A DNA stretch of 64,000 nucleotides from an uncultured Bacteroidia bacterium (GTDB lineage: Bacteria > Bacteroidota > Bacteroidia > Bacteroidales > F082). The notes beneath the pieces are model-generated. The model had not been told where the DNA came from, did not search any database, and saw nothing but the letters and a program-made list of their open reading frames with translations. Made by a program: the position numbers and the translations under genes. Position 1 is the stretch's first letter; each line of letters opens with the position of its first letter. The DNA is taken from contig CACZZO010000007.1 of assembly GCA_902785755.1 (NCBI GenBank), positions 62,001 through 126,000 of the forward strand, read 5' to 3'. Shown here one piece after another: positions 28,931 through 36,437 of this stretch.

Positions 28931-28993
28931 GAAAATTGATGAAAAAAATATGGGAATCTGTGGTAAAACTGATGAAAAAATTGTGGGAATCTG
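28915..28993 (+). repeat. 33-bp-period tandem repeat upstream of the first AAA/DUF4143 ATPase
   Basis: Two full 33-bp units (28915-28947, 28948-28980) and a partial third, each with GGGAATCTG (28919, 28952, 28985) and then a GATGAAAAAA end. The units end 12 bp before the -7 box of the ATPase gene; the first begins inside the last codons of glgB. See the findings for the parallel with the other ATPase genes. Confidence 0.88.
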
Positions 28994-29004
28994 AAAAAAT
29001 TCCT

Positions 29005-29012
29005 TATTTTTG
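29005..29012 (+). promoter_or_regulatory. -7 promoter box for the first AAA/DUF4143 ATPase
   Basis: TATTTTTG, 30 bp upstream of the ATG at 29043 and directly behind the tandem repeats. Confidence 0.6.
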
Positions 29013-29042
29013 CCGCTGAAAGACAAAGTAAAACATTGAAAA

Positions 29043-30383
29043 ATGGAAGAAAAGGTATTCAAGCGGAAGTTGTATTCCTTGATGTTGCAGTGGAAGGAAG
29101 AGAAAAAGGGAGCCACGGCATTGCTTATCAAAGGGGCGAGGCGTGTGGGAAAGTCGACATTGGCTGAACAATTTGCCAAAAATGAGTACGAGTCTTATTT
29201 GCTGATTGATTTTTCGGAGGCTTCGGCGGAAGTGAGGAATCTGTTCAACGACATTTCCAATCTTGACAGCATCTTTATGCGGCTGCAATTCATTTATGAT
29301 GTGGCCTTGACACCCCGTAAGTCTGTCGTTATCTTCGATGAAGTGCAGGATTGCCCGATGGCTCGCCAAGCCATAAGAAAGTTGGTAAAAGACCGTCGGT
29401 TTGATTACATTGAAACAGGTTCGTTGTTGTCTATCAGAAAGAATACCAAGGATATACGTATTCCGAGCGAGGAGACACGCCTCACGCTTTATCCCTTGGA
29501 TTATGAGGAATTCCGTTGGGCTTTGGGCGATGAGGTTACTTTCCCTCTTTTGAAAAATGCCTTTGAACAAAGACAATCGCTTGGTGATGCTGTAATTCGC
29601 AAATTGATGCGTGATTTTCGACTCTATATGCTTGTCGGAGGGATGCCACAAGCAATTGATACTTATCTAAAAACCAACAATTTGGGTTCCGTTGACAAAA
29701 CAAAGCGCGAAATCATCGAACTGTATGAGGATGATTTTTTCAAGATTGATGGTTCAGGACGAGCCGCTCGTTTGTTCAGGGCCATTCCTGCCCAATTGAA
29801 TAGCAATGCGTCCCGCTATCAGGTTTCAAGTGTGTTGGAAAACGATAGGCAAAGCTCTGTGAGCGAACTTGTTCAGGAGATGGAAAACTCTCAAACTGTT
29901 TTGATGGCGCGTCATGCGAATGACCCGAATGCGGGATTGGCACTTCATGGGAGCGTTGAAAAGTACAAGATGTTTGTCTGCGATACGGGTTTGTTTATCA
30001 CTCTGGCGTTCTGGGATAATGCCTATACCGACAATATTATCTATCAGAAGTTGTTGTCGGATAAGCTGAGATCTGATTTGGGTTATGTTTTTGAAAACAT
30101 GGTGGCGCAGATGCTGAAGGCGGCTGGCAATGAATTGTACTACCATACTTGGCCAACGGGGAAAGGGAACCACAACTATGAAATTGATTTTCTGTTGTCG
30201 CGTAAAGGGAAAGTTTGTCCGATAGAGGTGAAGTCGTCTGGATACAAGTCTCATGCTTCTTTGGACACATTCAAGGTGAAGTTTTCTTCGCGCATTGATC
30301 AAAATTACTTGATTTACACCAAGGATTTGAGGAGAGATGGTGATGTTATGCTTATGCCAGTGTTTATGACGCCTTTGCTATAA
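29043..30383 (+). CDS. AAA_14/DUF4143 ATPase with a PD-(D/E)XK-like C-terminus (copy 1)
   Basis: 446 residues. N-terminal AAA_14 ATPase: Walker A IKGARRVGKSTLAEQFA, Walker B SVVIFDEVQDCP and a sensor-like YIETGSLLSI. A helical linker follows with LYPLDYEEFRWALGD and RLYMLVGGMPQAIDTYL, then the DUF4143 part with YVFENMVAQMLKAAGNELYYHTW. Near the end, Asp382 (EIDFLL) and Glu395/Lys397 (CPIEVKSSG) give the D...ExK signature of PD-(D/E)XK nucleases. Members are common in gut Bacteroidota and archaea but their role is unsettled. This is one of four related genes in the window (others at 47677, 57343, 61086), each behind its own repeat block. Single gene with a following terminator. Confidence 0.93.
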   Translation: MEEKVFKRKLYSLMLQWKEEKKGATALLIKGARRVGKSTLAEQFAKNEYESYLLIDFSEASAEVRNLFNDISNLDSIFMRLQFIYDVALTPRKSVVIFDEVQDCPMARQAIRKLVKDRRFDYIETGSLLSIRKNTKDIRIPSEETRLTLYPLDYEEFRWALGDEVTFPLLKNAFEQRQSLGDAVIRKLMRDFRLYMLVGGMPQAIDTYLKTNNLGSVDKTKREIIELYEDDFFKIDGSGRAARLFRAIPAQLNSNASRYQVSSVLENDRQSSVSELVQEMENSQTVLMARHANDPNAGLALHGSVEKYKMFVCDTGLFITLAFWDNAYTDNIIYQKLLSDKLRSDLGYVFENMVAQMLKAAGNELYYHTWPTGKGNHNYEIDFLLSRKGKVCPIEVKSSGYKSHASLDTFKVKFSSRIDQNYLIYTKDLRRDGDVMLMPVFMTPLL

Positions 30384-30388
30384 ACGAA

Positions 30389-30414
30389 AAAAGCCGCCCA
30401 AATGAGCGGCTTTC
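30389..30414. terminator. Bidirectional terminator
   Basis: AAGCCGC (30391-30397) / GCGGCTT (30406-30412); on the minus strand it is followed by six T. It separates the ATPase gene from the opposing membrane-protein gene. Confidence 0.75.
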
Positions 30415-30433
30415 CGTTTCAAATTTCTATGAT

Positions 30434-30928
30434 TTAGAAGTTGTAATACAATCCAAAACGCGGGGCTGCGGTTTCGAAATCAAGGACGAAAGCACCGTGT
30501 TCATAGTAATTCATTTTGTCATAGCCGAGGAAACCGACCGAGAAGGCGGCAGTCCAATGTTTTGTGGCCATCCAAGCGACGATAGGTCTGAGACCGACTC
30601 TGTAACCTTCAGCATCCATAAGGCCGAATTGACCCATTACATCCATAGCAACGCTGAACTTCTCGACATTGGCAATAGTGTAACGGACATAAGGTGTCAG
30701 CATTAAGCCCGTGCCCTCTCTGAGAGGAGAATTAATATAAGCAAAGTCGGCGGCACAAGCGAAGGTCAACGGAACGCTGGTGAGGCTGTAACCAATTTCG
30801 GGAGCAATTTCAAAAGACTTGGTGTCTTTTGACATGACACCGCTAATGGAACCGCCCAACCACACTTGAGCGTTTGCAGTGAAGATGCCTGCGAAGGCAA
30901 TGACCAAGGTCAAAAACAATTTTTTCAT
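30434..30928 (-). CDS. Small outer-membrane beta-barrel protein
   Basis: 164 residues from the ATG at 30928. Signal peptide MKKLFLTLVIAFAGIFTANA. The rest alternates strands: VWLGGSISGVMSKDTKSFEI, APEIGYSLTSVPLTFACAADF, TGLMLTPYVRYTIANVEKFSV, and it ends in FGLYYNF, with the terminal Phe of outer-membrane barrels. About eight strands fit this length. Similar small porin-like proteins are annotated as 'outer membrane beta-barrel protein' in Bacteroidota. The longer open frame upstream has no supporting signal. Confidence 0.85.
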   Translation of the reverse strand: MKKLFLTLVIAFAGIFTANAQVWLGGSISGVMSKDTKSFEIAPEIGYSLTSVPLTFACAADFAYINSPLREGTGLMLTPYVRYTIANVEKFSVAMDVMGQFGLMDAEGYRVGLRPIVAWMATKHWTAAFSVGFLGYDKMNYYEHGAFVLDFETAAPRFGLYYNF

Positions 30929-31014
30929 TTTTTTTGTGATTTTAATTAAACATTTAGTGAATTGATTTCTGTTTTCAATGAACTGGCGTGGCATTATCAA
31001 TTTCCGTGCCAGAA

Positions 31015-32781
31015 TTATTTCTCGATAAAAGCGATGGTTTCGCCCTTCGCAACGCGCTTGCCCTGGTCAGCCGTGGCCTCCACGATCTTGCCAGACCAGA
31101 GAGCGTAAACGGGTTCCATGCCGTGCTCGCTGTTGATGGCGCAGAGCAGGTCGCCTTCCTTGTACACCTTTCCGGGGGCAGGGGCAATACTCTTGTCATC
31201 GAAGTCCACTTCCCACATCACCACACCGCTCACGGGAGCGATGACGGGTTCGGCATTCGGGTGGCGCAAGGCGCGCAGGTCCGGAATCTTTGCCTCGCCG
31301 CCTGCCTTCTCGAACTTGGCCTTCATCTTGGCTTCCAACTCTTGGTTGAAACGGCGCTTGGCCTCGCCCGATTTGTACTCGCGGTACTGCTTTTCGTGCA
31401 TGGCAAACTCGAAGAGTTCCTCGTCGTCCTGTCCACGGTCCCAGCCTTCTTTCTTCATCTCTTCGATGAAGTGCGGCAAGGCATTGGGATAATTGTCTTG
31501 CGGGTTGCCGGTGAAGAACTCGAATCCTTTCTTCTTGGCCAATTCCACGATTTCGGGTGCCAAAGTGCCAGGCAGTTTTCCAGCCTTGCCAAGAATCATG
31601 TCCCAAGCGGCGGGGTCGATGCTGGTTTCGTAGCGCGGTTCGCCCTTGCTCAATGCGAACAGGTTCATCAGGGCGATGTTCTTGGTGTATTGGCTGAACG
31701 GGGTGACCAAAGGCGGGTTGCCGAGTTTGGGCCAAATGTCCTGCACTTCCTGGAACATCTCGACGAGCATCTCGTCCTCGCTGAGTTCTGGCAGGCCGTC
31801 TTTCTTGCGGTTCATGTTGATGGCGGCGTGTACCGGCTTGAGGTCGGCCATCAGCGAGCCCATCATGCCTCCGGGCAGACCACAACCCAACAGCAACGAG
31901 TTGATGTAACGGTTGCGCGGGTCGATCCAATAGCCGAGGAAGTCGTCGATGAAGCTCTGCGTCATGCTGCGGGCGGCCATGTAGGTCTTCATGTCGATGT
32001 CCTTCACGAGGAAACCGGCATCCTTCAGCATGGCTTGCACGCTGATGACGTCGGGATGGACGGTGCCCCACGACAGCGGCTCCATGGCCACATCGACATA
32101 ATCGCAACCGGCCTTGCACACTTCGAGCATCGAAGCCATCGAGAGGCCGGGAGTGGTGTGGCCGTGGTATTGCACCTTGATTTCGGGGTGCTGCGTCTTG
32201 ATGTGGTTCACAATCTTACCCAACGACACGGGGCGACCCACACCGGCCATGTCTTTCAAGGCGATTTCCTTGGCTCCGGCGGCGATGAGTTGGTCGGCCA
32301 TCTTGCAGTAATACTCGGCGGTATGCACTTGTGAGTAGGTGATGCTCATGGCGGCTTGCGAAACCATGCCCGCTTCGTTGGCCCATTGGATGGACGGGAT
32401 GATGTTGCGCACGTCGTTGAGGCCGCAGAAGATACGGGTGATGTCCACGCCTTGGGCTTTCTTCACCTTATACATCAGTTGGCGCACATCGGCGGGCACG
32501 GGGTTCATCCTCAATGCGTTGAGGGCGCGGTCGAGCATGTGGCACTCGATGCCGCCTTTGTGCAATGCCGCCGTGAAAGCGCGTACCGATGGATTCGGGT
32601 TCTCACCGTAAAGCAGGTTCACTTGTTCGGCGGCGCCGCCGTTGGTCTCAACGCGGTCGAAGCAGCCCATTTCGATAATCAAGGGGGCGATTTGCTCCAG
32701 TTGGTCCTTGCGTGGCACGTATTTGCCTGACGACTGCCACATGTCGCGGTAAACCAGGCTGAATTTTACTTCTTTTTTCAT
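31015..32781 (-). CDS. OadA/PycB-type carboxyltransferase whose biotinyl-like domain lacks the lysine
   Basis: 588 residues from the ATG at 32781 (the -7 box at 32819-32826 excludes the longer start). The N-terminal two thirds are the HMGL-like carboxyltransferase: KFSLVYRDMWQSSGKYVPR, FCGLNDVRNIIPSIQWA, EIALKDMAGVGRP, KVQYHGHTTPGLSMASMLE and DVAMEPLSWGTVHPD, then LGCGLPGGMMGSLMADL. This matches oxaloacetate decarboxylase alpha / pyruvate carboxylase B. The C-terminal 80 residues have the biotinyl/lipoyl-domain pattern (APVSGVVMWEV, YKEGDLLCAI, YALWSGKIVEA, KRVAKGETIAFI), but where AMKM should stand the sequence reads NSEHGMEPV, with no lysine. The domain therefore cannot be biotinylated at the usual site. 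It may use a separate carrier, or the protein has another role. Confidence 0.9.
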   Translation of the reverse strand: MKKEVKFSLVYRDMWQSSGKYVPRKDQLEQIAPLIIEMGCFDRVETNGGAAEQVNLLYGENPNPSVRAFTAALHKGGIECHMLDRALNALRMNPVPADVRQLMYKVKKAQGVDITRIFCGLNDVRNIIPSIQWANEAGMVSQAAMSITYSQVHTAEYYCKMADQLIAAGAKEIALKDMAGVGRPVSLGKIVNHIKTQHPEIKVQYHGHTTPGLSMASMLEVCKAGCDYVDVAMEPLSWGTVHPDVISVQAMLKDAGFLVKDIDMKTYMAARSMTQSFIDDFLGYWIDPRNRYINSLLLGCGLPGGMMGSLMADLKPVHAAINMNRKKDGLPELSEDEMLVEMFQEVQDIWPKLGNPPLVTPFSQYTKNIALMNLFALSKGEPRYETSIDPAAWDMILGKAGKLPGTLAPEIVELAKKKGFEFFTGNPQDNYPNALPHFIEEMKKEGWDRGQDDEELFEFAMHEKQYREYKSGEAKRRFNQELEAKMKAKFEKAGGEAKIPDLRALRHPNAEPVIAPVSGVVMWEVDFDDKSIAPAPGKVYKEGDLLCAINSEHGMEPVYALWSGKIVEATADQGKRVAKGETIAFIEK

Positions 32782-32818
32782 TATGATTGTGTGTTTTATG
32801 CGATTTTGTTTAGGGCTG

Positions 32819-32826
32819 CAAAGGTA
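32819..32826 (-). promoter_or_regulatory. -7 promoter box for the carboxyltransferase
   Basis: TACCTTTG on the minus strand, 37 bp upstream of the ATG at 32781. Confidence 0.6.
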
Positions 32827-32888
32827 CAACTTTCCCAGCAATTAGACTCAAAAAATCAATAGTTTCGCTTACCCAACCCAAAAAGTTG

Positions 32889-32896
32889 TATCTTTG
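32889..32896 (+). promoter_or_regulatory. -7 promoter box for the 32961 lipoprotein
   Basis: TATCTTTG; the gene starts 64 bp further on. Confidence 0.55.
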
Positions 32897-32960
32897 CTGC
32901 CGTGAAACTGATTTTTTGATAATTAAAGGTTGCTCCCGTCACGAATTAAGGGATTGAGAA

Positions 32961-33344
32961 ATGAGAAAAACATCTTTGCTTTTGTTGGTTCTGATGATGC
33001 TGATGGCAATGTCTGCCTGTAAGCGCGACACGTATGGCAAACTCTTCGTCCCGAGGGAGTCTGTGACTTTCCAAGTGACTACTGAAGACGGACAAGTGCT
33101 TCCGAATGTCAGTTTGAAGACAGAAGAACTTGATGCTTTCGACAACGATTTGATTGTAAATGGAACGCATTATTACTCTACTGATGCCGAGGGGAAGGTT
33201 ACTGTCGATGCACCTTATTATACGACATCACGCCTCACGGAACGCACTACCAGATTCACCTTCACGGCTACGGATTATGCCGTTTTCGACACCATCTTCA
33301 ACACTTGGGAAGGTACTGTTGATATTGTTCTACGCAGAGAATGA
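32961..33344 (+). CDS. Small lipoprotein with a beta-sandwich-like domain
   Basis: 127 residues. Lipoprotein signal MRKTSLLLLVLMMLMAMSAC with lipobox AMSAC (lipid on Cys20). The mature part resembles a single carboxypeptidase-regulatory or Ig-like sandwich: SVTFQVTTEDGQVLPNVSLKT, then YYSTDAEGKVTVDAPYYTTS and FTFTATDYAVFDTIFNTWEG, ending VDIVLRRE. Exported to an outer or inner membrane leaflet; partner unknown. Its stop overlaps the start of the next gene (ATGA). Confidence 0.85.
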   Translation: MRKTSLLLLVLMMLMAMSACKRDTYGKLFVPRESVTFQVTTEDGQVLPNVSLKTEELDAFDNDLIVNGTHYYSTDAEGKVTVDAPYYTTSRLTERTTRFTFTATDYAVFDTIFNTWEGTVDIVLRRE

Positions 33345-33775
33345 TGCGAAACAAAGAAAGCCAAAAAAGAGGGCGCGGCGAGAAGAGGACTTTTATGAAA
33401 ACAAACAAAAATAGGGGTAATAATGCCTTATTAGTAATGCTTGTAACAAGCCCTATTTGGATTATTCCGTTAGCGTTGCTTTCGGATTATTTAGATAAAA
33501 GATACTCAGCTCCAAAAGTGGAGAAGGTGTATAATTATCCAAGGTATGAATATCCAGATGATACCGTTTTAGCTCACCCTGAAAGAATCCCTAAAAAAGG
33601 AGAATCTATTATGCCAAGGGTAAATGGCTATGATGGGAACAATGGAGTAGTCTTAACTTTACCTGGTGGTAACAAGATAAATACCGGCCTATCTTCAGAG
33701 GAAATCTTAGAACAATTAGACTTTGATTATCAAGATGTCTACGATTACTATGGTGGGGCCGAGGAATTATACTAA
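33341..33775 (+). CDS. Membrane-anchored protein of unknown function
   Basis: 144 residues when started at the ATG overlapping the upstream stop; an internal ATG at 33395 (MKTNKNRGNN...) would give 126 and is also plausible. A basic N-terminus precedes one membrane helix (ALLVMLVTSPIWIIPLALLSDYL). The soluble part is acidic and tyrosine-rich (YNYPRYEYPDDT, ILEQLDFDYQDVYDYYGGAEELY), with GVVLTLPGGNKINTGLSSEE in between. No family recognised. AT-rich like the next gene and unlike the surrounding core genes, suggesting a shared foreign origin. Confidence 0.75.
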   Translation: MMRNKESQKRGRGEKRTFMKTNKNRGNNALLVMLVTSPIWIIPLALLSDYLDKRYSAPKVEKVYNYPRYEYPDDTVLAHPERIPKKGESIMPRVNGYDGNNGVVLTLPGGNKINTGLSSEEILEQLDFDYQDVYDYYGGAEELY

Positions 33776-33806
33776 TCTATCTTATCTTCATTAAAATTAA
33801 ACTGAC

Positions 33807-34313
33807 ATGAAAAAGAATGATTCAACTATTGTAGAAGGTTTTCCTCCACTAAAGTGTCATGAGCCTCGAGTATTGCTTTTGGGAACAATACCAGGAAAGA
33901 AGTCTATTAGTGCCAATGAGTATTATTGTGACAATAGAAATCGGATGTGGAAGATGTTGGCAGAATTAGCAACACAAAAATTGCCTACAAATTATTCCGA
34001 GAAAAAGGTGTTATTAGAACATTTGCATGTCGTACTTTGGGATTATTATCAGTTTGTTGAGCGAACTAATAGCACGGATAAAGGTATCCTAAAAGGAACT
34101 CCAAACGATATTGTTGGTTTTGTTAGAAAAAATCCGACTATAACAAAGATAGCCATAAATGGTTATGGAAAATACAAAGAGTTTGGAGAAAAACTACAAA
34201 ATCAGTTCGGACAATCCATCAAAGTGTTTCGTTTGCCAGAAACAAGCAGTTCCAACGCTTCTTGGACTTTAGAAAAACTGTGTAAGGAATGGAGCGTTGT
34301 GTTTGAACTATGA
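33807..34313 (+). CDS. Hypoxanthine/uracil-DNA glycosylase family protein (UDG family 6-like)
   Basis: 168 residues, the normal size of hypoxanthine-DNA glycosylases. Seen: GFPPLKCHEPRVLLLGTIPG (motif 1 region, LLLGxxPG), then the SANEYYCDNRNRMWKML motif (usual form 'QYYGHPRNRFW'), HVVLWDYYQFVER (usual 'GVALWDVL'), an AINGYGKYKEF segment and the final RLPETSSSNASW (usual 'LPSTSPAN'). It would excise deaminated bases from DNA. Base composition is AT-rich and the context accessory, suggesting horizontal acquisition. No neighbouring repair genes. Confidence 0.88.
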   Translation: MKKNDSTIVEGFPPLKCHEPRVLLLGTIPGKKSISANEYYCDNRNRMWKMLAELATQKLPTNYSEKKVLLEHLHVVLWDYYQFVERTNSTDKGILKGTPNDIVGFVRKNPTITKIAINGYGKYKEFGEKLQNQFGQSIKVFRLPETSSSNASWTLEKLCKEWSVVFEL

Positions 34314-34396
34314 CCTGTTGAAGCTCCGCCTCAGCATTTGCAATACGAGACAAAAGTTAAACAAAAGGCGCGGCATAAGTATCACGCCCTCTGTGT

Positions 34397-34540
34397 TTAG
34401 TCGGTTTTCTCCATTTTCTCCAAAATTGGAATCTGCTCCATCAAATCCTCCGATACAAATTCCCAGTATTTGCCTTTTAGGCATCTTATTTCTGTATAGT
34501 CGTTGAGAGAGAGTATTCTTTTGAAGCCGTGGAGGCAATG
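34397..34540 (-). pseudogene. In-frame continuation of the XRE regulator behind its stop codon
   Basis: Directly behind the TAA that ends the 34541-35071 gene, the same frame stays open for 47 codons: HCLHGFKRILSLNDYTEIRC, then LKGKYWEFVSEDLMEQIPIL, ending EKMEKTD. The Leu-Asn ... Arg-Cys ... Tyr-Trp-x-Phe spacing resembles the C-terminal end of DUF6922 domains. The simplest reading is that the original protein was about 224 residues and a nonsense mutation at 34541-34543 cut off its tail. A sequencing error or readthrough would be alternatives. Confidence 0.5.
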
Positions 34541-35071
34541 TTAGTTCTCAATCTCATGACCTAAATACTTTTGAATATTGTTGTTTCTATTCTCCGAATT
34601 CCAACTGTCCTTGATGTCGCCTAAAACCTTGGTAATTTTATTTTTGCCATAATATCGAATGGTTTCTTTGATTTCGTTTTCATTACCATATTCAAAAACC
34701 CTTTGGATAATCCATTCTGCATTGCGTTGCCAGTCAAGCGACTCAAAATCAGTGTCCCAAAACAAGGCTTTCCTGAATCTTGACTTGTCGGGTTGTGGTT
34801 GTTCAGAAATATGTCTCGTCGCGAGGAAAATCTCATAATTGGTTTGGATTTGGTAAAAGAAACATTGATAATCAACACCTAAAGCCTTTTCCAGTTTAAG
34901 AGAGTTCTCGGGAGAAATCCTTCTGCGGTTGGCAATAAAATCGTTGATTCTTTGGTAAGGTATTTCGGAACGGGATGCAAGTTCGCGTTGGGTGAGATGC
35001 TCTTTTGTCCTGATTCTGTCAAGTACCGCACCGCAGGGTATGTGATGATATGTCAGGTATTGTTCGTACAT
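34541..35071 (-). CDS. XRE-family regulator with a (truncated) DUF6922-like C-terminus
   Basis: 176 residues from the ATG at 35071, 20 bp behind a -7 box. The helix-turn-helix spans about residues 10-65 (IPCGAVLDRIRTKEHLTQRE, then LASRSEIPYQRINDFIANRR and RISPENSLKLEKALG), a HigA/VapI-like XRE domain. The C-terminal part has KALFWDTDFESLDWQRNAEWI, then VFEYGNENEIKETIRYYGKNK, the DUF6922 pattern often found upstream of AbiEii-type toxin genes. No AbiEii-like nucleotidyltransferase follows here, and the frame is cut by a stop (see the entry 34397-34540). Probably the remains of a toxin-antitoxin locus. Confidence 0.82.
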   Translation of the reverse strand: MYEQYLTYHHIPCGAVLDRIRTKEHLTQRELASRSEIPYQRINDFIANRRRISPENSLKLEKALGVDYQCFFYQIQTNYEIFLATRHISEQPQPDKSRFRKALFWDTDFESLDWQRNAEWIIQRVFEYGNENEIKETIRYYGKNKITKVLGDIKDSWNSENRNNNIQKYLGHEIEN

Positions 35072-35091
35072 TGGAAAAAGCTTTTCGGTTG

Positions 35092-35099
35092 CAAAAATA
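35092..35099 (-). promoter_or_regulatory. -7 promoter box for the XRE gene
   Basis: TATTTTTG on the minus strand, 20 bp before the ATG at 35071. Confidence 0.6.
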
Positions 35100-35132
35100 G
35101 TAAAAATAACCAAATCTGGTTACAATTCCAAT

Positions 35133-35160
35133 AAAAAAACCGCCCCGAAATGGAGCGGTT
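35133..35160 (-). terminator. Terminator of the 35182 lipoprotein gene
   Basis: AACCGC (35138-35143) / GCGGTT (35155-35160); on the minus strand followed by seven T. Confidence 0.75.
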
Positions 35161-35181
35161 CGTTGTTGTGCCAAGTAGAAA

Positions 35182-35664
35182 TCAAAAGTTTTCCTCTTGG
35201 CTGAATTGCAGACGGTCAGGATGCTCCTCAATGATACTGAGGAAAGTTTCCTTTGAAGAGGATGACATGTTACCTACCAAGGAAATGACGAGAGCGTTGC
35301 CATCATAGGTGCCAATTCCATAGCGTCTTCCATAAACAACTTGGTCAGGAAGATCAGCGGCATTGTAGCTGAATGTTCCTTCCATTTTGGCCGTGAAAGG
35401 AAGCTTGGCTTCAATAGACTTTGTCCAAGGCAACGTGACATTGTTTTCGGTAACAGATTGGCCATTGGCATCAAGGTAGGTCACACTAAGCTTAAAACAT
35501 TCCGACATGGTCAGGCCACTATACGTGTTGTCAACCTTATAGACCACAGTTTTAGTTTTGGTTGTCGGATCAGGATCTGGTGTCGGTTGAGGGTCTTTTT
35601 TGCATCCGGTGAGCATCATGCCGCCAATAAGCAAGGTGGCGATTACAAACAATACTTTTTTCAT
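35182..35664 (-). CDS. Lipoprotein of unknown function
   Basis: 160 residues. Lipoprotein signal MKKVLFVIATLLIGGMMLTGC with lipobox LTGC, followed by a Pro/Asp/Thr spacer (PQPTPDPDPTT). The body is beta-rich: VVYKVDNTYSGLTMSECFKL, SVTYLDANGQSVTENNVTLP, then KLPFTAKMEGTFSYNAADLP. No named domain recognised; similar small Bacteroidota lipoproteins are abundant. Own terminator; the -7 box is not obvious. Confidence 0.82.
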   Translation of the reverse strand: MKKVLFVIATLLIGGMMLTGCKKDPQPTPDPDPTTKTKTVVYKVDNTYSGLTMSECFKLSVTYLDANGQSVTENNVTLPWTKSIEAKLPFTAKMEGTFSYNAADLPDQVVYGRRYGIGTYDGNALVISLVGNMSSSSKETFLSIIEEHPDRLQFSQEENF

Positions 35665-35733
35665 TTTTAAAAATTTTAGGTTAATAATTAGGGTTGATGT
35701 TTTTATCGGTTAAGTGTATTGTATCGAATTACT

Positions 35734-36420
35734 TCAATCAAATTTCCTGAGTAGGCTCTTCATCTGGCTGCTGACATTTCTTCTGCTCAACGGGTGGTCG
35801 GCATTGGAGAGGACGCTGTTGAAATAAACGACCCTGTCCGTTTGCGTGTCGATGACAGCCGTGTAGAGCGCATTGCCTACCTGGTCGCCTGCGGTGTAGC
35901 GCTTGGGCTCGTCGAAAACTGTTCTTATGATGTTGCCCACAAGCTCTTCTAATTTTTTCTGGTCATAAAGTTCATTGCTCATAATATAGCCGTATGCGTG
36001 TACAACGATGCCATAGCGGTGTCCCGTGGACTTAATCAACTCGGTAAGTGCTTTTGGAACCCTAAGATGCTTGATGTCTGATGATTCAAGATCCGGGAAG
36101 GTGCCAATCCATTTCGCGATGGGTGCGCCTTCGCCCTCATAGTCGGCAGGAACGGGGTCTGTGAATGGGTATCGGTTGGTCGTCAACAGGTCGGTAAGCA
36201 GTTGCTCAGAAGCTGTGGCCAACGACGGGTCGCGATAGCCGGAGTTCGGCTTGTCGTAATAAATCATAATCGACATTGGCTCAATCAGGGCAAGTTCGTC
36301 GATTTTGGAAACATTCGTGCCGCTGGCTGTGTAGGTGGCTCCACAAGAGGAGAACATGGTTGCTATGAGCAGGATTCCCAATATCGACACGAAAAATCTT
36401 TTGCTCTTGTTCATAAACAT
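35734..36420 (-). CDS. Lipoprotein of unknown function next to hutU
   Basis: 228 residues (MFMNKSKRFF; a start at the second Met is equally possible). Signal with lipobox FSSC (ILLIATMFSSCGATYTASGT). The mature part has KIDELALIEPMSIMIYYDKP, a GHRYGIVVHAYGYIMSNELY stretch and TAGDQVGNALYTAVIDTQTD near the end. The VDTxxDRVVYFNS-like ending recalls secreted lipoproteins that report on envelope damage, but no family is assigned. The 17 bp between hutU and this gene suggest cotranscription. Confidence 0.8.
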   Translation of the reverse strand: MFMNKSKRFFVSILGILLIATMFSSCGATYTASGTNVSKIDELALIEPMSIMIYYDKPNSGYRDPSLATASEQLLTDLLTTNRYPFTDPVPADYEGEGAPIAKWIGTFPDLESSDIKHLRVPKALTELIKSTGHRYGIVVHAYGYIMSNELYDQKKLEELVGNIIRTVFDEPKRYTAGDQVGNALYTAVIDTQTDRVVYFNSVLSNADHPLSRRNVSSQMKSLLRKFD

Positions 36421-36437
36421 AGTGGTTTAATCATTCA

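Noticed and set aside
30988..32334. 448-codon plus-strand frame over the carboxyltransferase
   Set aside because: Antisense shadow; the minus strand carries all conserved OadA motifs.
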